Assembly: GCF_014640115.1 (NCBI RefSeq)
Contig: NZ_BMGI01000005.1
Span: forward strand, 124,001-188,000
Reading direction: 5' to 3'
Origin: Sinisalibacter lacisalsi
GTDB lineage: Bacteria > Pseudomonadota > Alphaproteobacteria > Rhodobacterales > Rhodobacteraceae
DNA: 64,000 nucleotides
Below the pieces are notes generated by a model. It ran no database searches and was not told where the DNA came from. It saw only the letters and a program-made list of their open reading frames with translations. Below are positions 58,697-64,000 of the stretch, piece by piece. A program made the position numbers and the translations under genes. Each line of letters begins with the position of its first letter. Position 1 is the stretch's first letter.

Positions 58697-59488
58697 ATGG
58701 CCGAGACCTTGAAAGACATCGAACACCCCGTCATCGAGATCCGTGGCCTGCACAAGGCCTATGGCGATCTCGAGGTGCTCAAGGGCGTCGACCTGGTGGC
58801 GCCGCGCGGCCACGTGGTGGCCCTGATCGGCTCGTCGGGTTCGGGCAAATCCACCCTGCTGCGCTGTGCCAACCTGCTCGAAGACAGCCAGCAGGGCGAT
58901 ATTTTCTTCGAGGGCGAGCCGATCCGCTGGCGCGGCGAGGGCCACGCCCGGTATCCCGCCGACCGCGCGCAGGTGACCCGCATCCGCACCAACCTTTCGA
59001 TGGTGTTCCAGCAGTTCAACCTGTGGTCGCACATGACGATTCTCGAAAACGTCATGGAAGCGCCGCTGCACGTGCTCAAGCGCGAGCGCGCCGAGGTCGA
59101 GAAGGCCGCGCAGGCCTATCTCGACAAGGTCGGCATCGGAGACAAGGCCGGGGTCTGGCCGGCGCAGCTTTCGGGCGGCCAGCAGCAGCGCGCGGCGATC
59201 GCCCGCGCTTTGTGCATGGAGCCGCGCGCGCTTCTGTTCGACGAACCCACCTCCGCGCTCGATCCCGAGTTGGAACAGGAGGTGATCCGGGTGATCAAGG
59301 ACCTCGCCGCCGAGGGCCGCACCATGATCATCGTGACCCACGACATGCGGCTCGCGGCCGATGTGGCGGATCACGTGATCTTCCTGCATCTGGGGAAGAT
59401 CGAAGAGGAAGGCCCCCCCGAGGCGGTCTTCAACAACCCGCAAACCGAGCGACTGCGGCAGTTCCTGTCGCACACCGCACCGGCTTGA
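58697..59488 (+). CDS. ABC transporter ATP-binding protein, polar amino acid/polyamine type
   Basis: A 263-residue HisP/GlnQ-type ATPase. Walker A GSSGSGKSTLLRCANLLE, signature LSGGQQQRAAIARALCMEPRALLFDEPTSALDPEL and switch His in IIVTHDMRLAADVADH are intact. The start MAETLKDIEHP is chosen over one ten codons upstream. It is the first gene of the transporter operon (ATPase, binding protein, two permeases). The 130-base upstream gap shows no strong operator. Confidence 0.92.
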   Translation: MAETLKDIEHPVIEIRGLHKAYGDLEVLKGVDLVAPRGHVVALIGSSGSGKSTLLRCANLLEDSQQGDIFFEGEPIRWRGEGHARYPADRAQVTRIRTNLSMVFQQFNLWSHMTILENVMEAPLHVLKRERAEVEKAAQAYLDKVGIGDKAGVWPAQLSGGQQQRAAIARALCMEPRALLFDEPTSALDPELEQEVIRVIKDLAAEGRTMIIVTHDMRLAADVADHVIFLHLGKIEEEGPPEAVFNNPQTERLRQFLSHTAPA

Positions 59489-59513
59489 ACCACTGGCAAC
59501 AGGGAGAAAACCA

Positions 59514-60239
59514 ATGAACAAACTGATCCTCACCGCCGCATCGCTGGCACTCGTGGCGAGCACCGCGATGGCGCAGGATGTCGTGCGCATGGGCACCGAG
59601 GGCGCCTACCCTCCGTGGAACTACCTCGATGACGACGGCAACATCGCCGGCTTCGAGCGCGATCTGGGCGACGAGCTCTGCGCCCGCGCCGAGCTGACCT
59701 GCGAATGGGTGGTGAACGATTGGGATTCGATCATTCCCAACCTCGTTTCGGGCAACTACGACACCATCATCGCCGGCATGTCGATCACGCCGGAACGCGC
59801 CGAAGTGATCGCCTTCACCCAGGAATACACGCCGCCGGATCCCTCGGCCTATATCGCCCTGACGGACGATGTCGACCTTGCCGGCGGTGTTGTCGCCGCC
59901 CAGACCGGCACGATCCAGGCCGCCTTCGTGGCCGACCAGGGCTGGACGCTGGTGGAATTCGCGACGCCGGAAGAAACTATCTCGGCGGTGCGCAGCGGCG
60001 AGGCCGACGCGGTGCTGGCCGACAAGTCCTACCTCGAGCCGATCGCGGCGGAGGATGACGGTCTGGTGCTGCTCGCGCGCGAAGAGCAGATCGGCGGCGG
60101 CGTCGGCATGGGCCTGCGCCAGAGCGACGACGAACTCAGGGAGACCTTCGACGCGGTGATCGGCGAGATGAAATGCGATGGCTCGCTCAACGCCCTGATC
60201 GAGAAATGGGACGTCGCCAGCACCTTCGGCGACTGCTGA
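59514..60239 (+). CDS. ABC transporter substrate-binding protein (family 3, HisJ-like)
   Basis: A 241-residue periplasmic binding protein. Signal peptide MNKLILTAASLALVASTAMAQD; mature start VVRMGTEGAYPPWNYLDDDGNIAGFERDLGDELCARAELTCEWVVNDWDSIIPNLVSGNYDTIIAGMSIT, the SBP_bac_3 signature, with a D-D loop and the ligand Arg in YDTIIAGMSITPERAEVIAF. The residues that set specificity are those of basic amino acids or polyamine-like ligands, but this cannot be read safely. A stable hairpin follows the stop. Confidence 0.9.
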   Translation: MNKLILTAASLALVASTAMAQDVVRMGTEGAYPPWNYLDDDGNIAGFERDLGDELCARAELTCEWVVNDWDSIIPNLVSGNYDTIIAGMSITPERAEVIAFTQEYTPPDPSAYIALTDDVDLAGGVVAAQTGTIQAAFVADQGWTLVEFATPEETISAVRSGEADAVLADKSYLEPIAAEDDGLVLLAREEQIGGGVGMGLRQSDDELRETFDAVIGEMKCDGSLNALIEKWDVASTFGDC

Positions 60240-60246
60240 TACGTTC

Positions 60247-60274
60247 CGGGCGGGGCGCTCCGGCGCCCTGCCCG
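60247..60274 (+). terminator. Intercistronic hairpin after the binding-protein gene
   Basis: CGGGCGGGGCG (60247-60257) and CGCCCTGCCCG (60264-60274) pair over 11 bases with one G-T pair and a six-base loop. No T-run follows and the permease gene starts 11 bases later. Such structures protect the upstream mRNA and lower permease expression relative to the binding protein. Confidence 0.6.
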
Positions 60275-60284
60275 ACACAGCAAG

Positions 60285-61169
60285 ATGTTTGAATTCTGCA
60301 CCGACCCTGCCTCGCTCGAGGGCCTGAGCTGGCTCGCCTGTTACCTCACGACCGGCAAGCACATGGCCTTCTACGCCTCCTTCGGGACGGTGCTCCTGCT
60401 GCTTGCGGTGATCCTGCCGACCTCGCTGCTGTTCGGGTTCGCCGGGGCCTCGGCGGCGCGGTCGCGGTTCTGGCCGCTGTCGATCCTCGGCAAGACCTAC
60501 TCGGCGATCGTGCGCGGCGTGCCCGACATCGCCTTCTTCCTGTTCTTCGTGATCGCGCTCGACCAGGCCTTCGAATACGTCCGCCACCGCGCGCTCTGCC
60601 CCGACTGGAGCGAGCCGGTGCGCCAGGGCAACGATTTCGTCGTCTGCACCGCGGCCAAGCTGCCGCTCTCCACCAGCCCGGCGTGGATGCATGATGCCTA
60701 TGCGTTTTTCCTTGCCGTGCTCACCTTCGCCATCGTCTACGGCGCCTTTGCGGCGCAGGTGCTCTACGGCGCGATGCGCGCGGTGCCGCGCGCCCAGATC
60801 GAAACCGCCGAGGCCTATGGCATGAGCCATGCCCAGGCGTTCTGGCGCATCCTGGTGCCGCAGATGTGGATCTACGCCCTGCCGGGCCTCGGCAACCTGT
60901 GGATGATCATGGTCAAGGCCACGCCGCTCCTGTTCCTGCTCGGCATCCAGGACATCGTCTACTGGGCACGCGACCTCGGCGGCACCAAGCAGGCGCGCTT
61001 CACCGATTACCCGCACGGCGACTGGCGGATGTATTACTTCGGCGCGCTGCTGGTGTTCTACCTGACCCTCACCTGGGTTTCGGAAAAGGTGCTCGACCGG
61101 CTGACGCGCCGGCTCTCTCACGGCCAGGCCACAGCGGCGGGCGAGGCGATGCGGAGGGCGGGCGCATGA
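60285..61169 (+). CDS. ABC transporter permease (HisQ-like)
   Basis: A 294-residue inner-membrane subunit with about five or six helices and the ATPase-contact EAA loop IETAEAYGMSHAQAFWRILVPQMW, followed by LPGLGNLWMIMVKATPLLFLLGIQDIVYWAR, the usual HisM/HisQ pattern. The gene begins at ATG 60285 and its stop overlaps the second permease by four bases. A longer N-terminus with FEFCTDPASLEGLSWLACYL precedes the first helix. Confidence 0.9.
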   Translation: MFEFCTDPASLEGLSWLACYLTTGKHMAFYASFGTVLLLLAVILPTSLLFGFAGASAARSRFWPLSILGKTYSAIVRGVPDIAFFLFFVIALDQAFEYVRHRALCPDWSEPVRQGNDFVVCTAAKLPLSTSPAWMHDAYAFFLAVLTFAIVYGAFAAQVLYGAMRAVPRAQIETAEAYGMSHAQAFWRILVPQMWIYALPGLGNLWMIMVKATPLLFLLGIQDIVYWARDLGGTKQARFTDYPHGDWRMYYFGALLVFYLTLTWVSEKVLDRLTRRLSHGQATAAGEAMRRAGA

Positions 61170-61972
61170 GTTGCCTGCAGACCATCGCCGATTACGGCCT
61201 GCGCTCGATCGGGATCGGCGAGCGCCTGCTGCCGCGCTCGGATTTCACCCTCTGCCAGCAGTTCACCCTGATCGGCTCGGGGATGATCTGGAACATATAT
61301 TTCGGCGTGATGGCGCTGGCGGCGGGGTTTTTCCTCGCCACCGTGCTCGCGCTCGGCAAGGGCTCGCGGCACCGGATCGCGCGCAAGCCGGCGGAATGGT
61401 TCATCTTCATCTTCCGCGGCTCGCCGCTCTTCATCCAGTTCTTCTTCGCCTATTTCACCTTCCTGTCGCTGAAGGGCGTGAGCCCGGTGTTCGACCCGTT
61501 CACCGCCGCCTGGCTCGGCGCGCTGATCGTGCTGTTCTTCAACACCTCCGCCTATACCGGCGAGATCTTTCACGGCGCGCTGAAGTCGATCCCCAAGGGC
61601 GATCTCGAGGCCGCCGACGCCTACGGCCTCTCGGGCTGGGCGCGGTTCCGGCGGATCACCTTCCCCACGATGCTGCGCCTCGCCTGGCCCGCCTATACCA
61701 ACGAGGCGATCTTCCTGTTCCACGCCACCACGCTGGTGTTCTTCTCCGGCTTCCCGGCATGGCAGCAGCGCGGCGACGCGCTCTATTACGCCAAGTTCTT
61801 CGCCGACAAGACCTTCAATCCCTTCGTCCCCTACCCGATCCTCGCCTTCTACTTCATCCTGCTCACGCTGGCGGTGATCGCACTCTACGGCTTCGCCAAC
61901 CGATACCTCAACCGCCACCTGCCGCAGGAGGCGCGCCGGCGGTTGCGTATCCGACTCAACCTGATCCGCTGA
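61166..61972 (+). CDS. ABC transporter permease (HisM-like)
   Basis: A 268-residue partner permease: helices around WNIYFGVMALAAGFFLATVLAL and LGALIVLFFNTSAYTGEIFHGALKS, and the EAA loop LEAADAYGLSGWARFRRITFPTMLRLAWPAYTNEAIF. ATG 61166 overlaps the first permease stop (ATGA). With the HisQ-like subunit it forms the channel for the family 3 binding protein. The operon ends with two hairpins at 61978 and 62005. Confidence 0.9.
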   Translation: MSCLQTIADYGLRSIGIGERLLPRSDFTLCQQFTLIGSGMIWNIYFGVMALAAGFFLATVLALGKGSRHRIARKPAEWFIFIFRGSPLFIQFFFAYFTFLSLKGVSPVFDPFTAAWLGALIVLFFNTSAYTGEIFHGALKSIPKGDLEAADAYGLSGWARFRRITFPTMLRLAWPAYTNEAIFLFHATTLVFFSGFPAWQQRGDALYYAKFFADKTFNPFVPYPILAFYFILLTLAVIALYGFANRYLNRHLPQEARRRLRIRLNLIR

Positions 61973-61977
61973 GGTTT

Positions 61978-61998
61978 CGGCCGGGCTGCGCCCGGCCG
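61978..61998 (+). terminator. Hairpin just after the transporter operon
   Basis: CGGCCGGGC and GCCCGGCCG form a nine-base perfect stem with a three-base loop, starting six bases after the permease stop. It lacks a T-run; together with the next hairpin it could stop transcription or stabilise the 3' end. Confidence 0.55.
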
Positions 61999-62004
61999 AC
62001 CGAC

Positions 62005-62052
62005 GCGGGGGCTCTGCCCCCGCACCCCCGAGGTATTTGGGCCAGGATGAAG
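62005..62052 (+). repeat. Hairpin plus GGTATTT...CCAGGATGAAG repeat element
   Basis: GCGGGGGC (62005-62012) and GCCCCCGC (62016-62023) form an eight-base stem with a TCT loop. After ACCCCCG comes the 22-base tail AGGTATTT-GGG-CCAGGATGAAG (62031-62052). The tail recurs on the other strand at 4566-4587. Confidence 0.75.
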
Positions 62053-62104
62053 AGCAAACAGCCCCCCTTGCCGGTCTTTCCGGGCTCGGCTAGTCTGCAC
62101 GCGA

Positions 62105-62118
62105 AATTTGATCAAATT
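62105..62118. promoter_or_regulatory. Perfect 14-base palindrome upstream of the gamma-glutamylation genes
   Basis: AATTTGATCAAATT is a perfect palindrome, eight bases before the amidotransferase ATG. It is far more AT-rich than its surroundings, which suits an operator or activator site for this gene pair. Confidence 0.55.
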
Positions 62119-62126
62119 GGTGCATC

Positions 62127-62804
62127 ATGCGGATCGGCATCCTTCAGCCCGGCCACGCCCCCGACGAAGTTCGCGGCGACCTGGGCGACTATGCAGACAT
62201 GTTCGAGCGGCTGCTCGCGGGCCAGGATTTCAGCTTCAGGCGCTGGGACGTGGTCGACAATATCTTCCCCGAAGGCCCGGACGAGGCCGATGCCTGGCTC
62301 ATCACCGGCTCGCGCCACGGCGTGTACGAGCCTCACCCCTGGCTGCCACGCCTCGAAGAGCTGGTGCGCGAGATCGTGGCCTCGGGCAAGCCGCTGGTCG
62401 GGGTCTGCTTCGGCCACCAGGTGATCGCCCAGGCGCTCGGTGGCAAGGTCGAGAAATTCGCGGGCGGCTGGGCCGTGGGGCCGCAGGACTATGATTTCGG
62501 CGACGCCCGGCTCGCGCTCAACGCCTGGCACCAGGACCAGGTGGTCGAGCTTCCGCCGGGCGCGCAGGTGATCGCCTCGAACGACTTCTGCCGCTACGCC
62601 GCGCTGGTGATCGGGGAGAACGTGCTCACGATCCAGCCGCACCCGGAGTTCACCGCCGAGATGATCGCCGGGCTGATCGACCACCGCGCCGCCAAGGTGC
62701 CCGAGGCCCTCGTCGCCAAGGCGCGCGCGGACCTCGGCAGCAAGACCGACAACGCCGAACTTGGCCGCCGGATGGCCGATTTCCTGCGAAAAGGAGCCAA
62801 GTGA
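62127..62804 (+). CDS. Class I glutamine amidotransferase (PuuD-like)
   Basis: A 225-residue class I amidotransferase with catalytic Cys in PLVGVCFGHQVIAQALGG (about residue 92) and His-Pro-Glu in LTIQPHPEFTAE. It has the GMP-synthase-like single-domain fold. Placed directly before a type III glutamine synthetase it most likely hydrolyses gamma-glutamyl compounds, as PuuD does with gamma-glutamyl-GABA; this is inferred from context. TGATG overlap with the glutamine synthetase. Confidence 0.8.
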   Translation: MRIGILQPGHAPDEVRGDLGDYADMFERLLAGQDFSFRRWDVVDNIFPEGPDEADAWLITGSRHGVYEPHPWLPRLEELVREIVASGKPLVGVCFGHQVIAQALGGKVEKFAGGWAVGPQDYDFGDARLALNAWHQDQVVELPPGAQVIASNDFCRYAALVIGENVLTIQPHPEFTAEMIAGLIDHRAAKVPEALVAKARADLGSKTDNAELGRRMADFLRKGAK

Positions 62805-64000
62805 TGGCCAAGACTGACTGGACCGACGCCCTGCCCGAAGCCGCCCGGGCCTATCTCGAGGGCAAGCGGCTCGACGAGGTGGAATGCGTGATCTCGGATT
62901 TCCCCGGCATCGCCCGGGGCAAGGCGGTGCCGGCCGCGAAGTTCGCCCGGCAATCCTCCTTCCACCTGCCCGAATCGATCTTCTTCCAGACCATCACCGG
63001 TGACTGGTCGGACGACGCCGCCGAAGAGGGCTTCGTCGAGCGCGACATGATCCTCAAGCCCGACATGGAAACCGCCACCGCCGCGCCCTGGACGGCGGAC
63101 TGGACGCTGCAGGTGATCCACGACGCCTACGACCGCAGCGGCGCGCCGATCCCGCTCGCCCCGCGCAACGTGCTCAAGCGGATCGTGGCGCTCTACCACG
63201 CGCAGGGCTGGGAGCCGGTGGTGGCGCCGGAGATGGAATTCTACCTCGTCGCCCGCAACATCGACCCGGCCAAGCAGATCGAGCCGATGATGGGCCGCTC
63301 GGGCCGCCCGGCAGCCGCGCGCCAGGCCTATTCGCTCACCGCGGTGGACGAGTTCGGCCCGGTGATCGACGACATCTACGATTTCGCCGAGGCCCAGGGC
63401 TTCGAGATCGACGGCATCACCCAGGAAGGCGGCGCCGGCCAGCTCGAGATCAACCTGCGCCACGGCGACCCGGTGAAGCTCGCCGACGAGGTGTTCTACT
63501 TCAAGCGGCTGATCCGCGAGGCGGCGCTGCGCCACGATTGCTTCGCCACCTTCATGGCCAAACCGATCGGCGACGAGCCCGGGTCGGCGATGCACATCCA
63601 CCACTCGATCATCGACACCCAGACCGGGCACAACATCTTCTCCGGCCCCCAGGGCGGCGATACCGATGCCTTCTTCCACTTCATCGGCGGGCTGCAATAC
63701 CACCTGCCCTCGGTGATCGCCCTGCTCGCGCCTTACGTGAACTCCTACCGGCGCTACGTGCGCGACTACGCCGCGCCGATCAACCTCGAATGGGGCCGCG
63801 ACAACCGCACCACCGGCATTCGCATCCCGCTTTCGGGGCCGGAAAGCCGCCGGATCGAGAACCGGCTCGCCGGGATGGACGCCAACCCCTACCTCGCGAT
63901 CGCGGCGAGCCTTGCCGCCGGCTATCTCGGGCTGATCGAGGAGCGCCGCCCCGAGCCGCAGTTCCGCGGCGACGCCTATGACAGCGACGAGGGCATCCCC
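62804..64000 (+). CDS. Glutamine synthetase family protein (gamma-glutamylpolyamine synthetase-like), 3' end missing
   Basis: The ATG at 62804 overlaps the amidotransferase stop; the frame stays open to the window edge, giving 399 residues of a protein that is normally about 450. It has VECVISDFPGIARGKAVPA (where the GlnA beta-grasp starts), APEMEFYLV, QEGGAGQLEINLRHGDPV, FMAKPIGDEPGSAMHIHHSI and NLEWGRDNRTTGIRIPLSGPESRRIENRLAGMDANPYLAIAASLAAG. The set lacks the adenylylation-type ending of GlnA and resembles PuuA/GlnA3-type ligases that glutamylate polyamines or ethanolamine. The substrate cannot be read from sequence. Confidence 0.9.
   Translation, partial: MAKTDWTDALPEAARAYLEGKRLDEVECVISDFPGIARGKAVPAAKFARQSSFHLPESIFFQTITGDWSDDAAEEGFVERDMILKPDMETATAAPWTADWTLQVIHDAYDRSGAPIPLAPRNVLKRIVALYHAQGWEPVVAPEMEFYLVARNIDPAKQIEPMMGRSGRPAAARQAYSLTAVDEFGPVIDDIYDFAEAQGFEIDGITQEGGAGQLEINLRHGDPVKLADEVFYFKRLIREAALRHDCFATFMAKPIGDEPGSAMHIHHSIIDTQTGHNIFSGPQGGDTDAFFHFIGGLQYHLPSVIALLAPYVNSYRRYVRDYAAPINLEWGRDNRTTGIRIPLSGPESRRIENRLAGMDANPYLAIAASLAAGYLGLIEERRPEPQFRGDAYDSDEGIP

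Overview
The window is very GC-rich, densely packed DNA from an alphaproteobacterium. The whole gene set points to the Rhodobacteraceae (Roseobacter/Rhodobacter group): the ctaC-ctaB-(short gene)-ctaG-ctaE-surf1-thrC-M16 peptidase order, candidate CtrA half-sites in front of dprA, a DUF2842/purA/secG/pyrG block, a gentisate operon, and the PuuD-like amidotransferase plus glutamine synthetase next to a HisJQMP-type transporter. No rRNA, CRISPR array, insertion sequence or phage gene was seen. The identification rests on gene families only.

Layout. 0.1-2.1 kb: an ethylbenzene-dehydrogenase-type haem-binding protein and a DUF2231-like membrane protein, ended by a strong terminator. 2.2-12.3 kb (minus strand): a D-2-hydroxyacid dehydrogenase, a metallo-beta-lactamase-fold protein, an N-acetyltransferase, an M16 protease, threonine synthase and the aa3 cytochrome oxidase assembly/subunit operon, including a 58-residue gene that is easily missed. 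12.4-18.7 kb (plus): tldD, dprA, a DUF4344 metallopeptidase and topA. 18.7-24.3 kb: a phospholipase D-like lipoprotein and a gentisate operon controlled by a divergent MarR gene, with an operator lying exactly inside a consensus promoter.

24.3-46.8 kb is the most unusual part. It is almost entirely minus-strand and combines an RND pump with a histone-H1-like tail, its adaptor, a sulfur-globule-family protein, Pro/Gly-rich secreted proteins, a ParA-like ATPase, a TPR protein, a two-TM dynamin-like GTPase, an FtsH-protease-like protein lacking one zinc ligand, a HupK-like hydrogenase-large-subunit homologue and HypB (without HypA), followed upstream by a complete nine-gene V/A-type ATPase operon. 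A free-standing paralogue of the V-ATPase F subunit lies tail to tail with hypB, so the two ends of the region share a component. I propose, as inference, that these genes form one functional module (membrane/organelle remodelling, metal loading or sulfur handling energised by a V-type rotary ATPase).

46.9-64 kb is mostly ordinary: tRNA-Thr(TGT), small conserved proteins, sdaA, thiamine diphosphokinase, an 800-residue Ala/Glu-rich coiled-coil protein, DUF2842, purA, secG, pyrG, a TerB-DUF1330-TerB trio, then a polar amino-acid/polyamine ABC transporter followed by a gamma-glutamylation pair, whose glutamine synthetase runs off the right edge. Scattered between genes are two families of intergenic repeats: clusters of small perfect hairpins built from GGAAATCG/GGAAAAC-type arms, and a GGTATTT...CCAGGATGAAG element.
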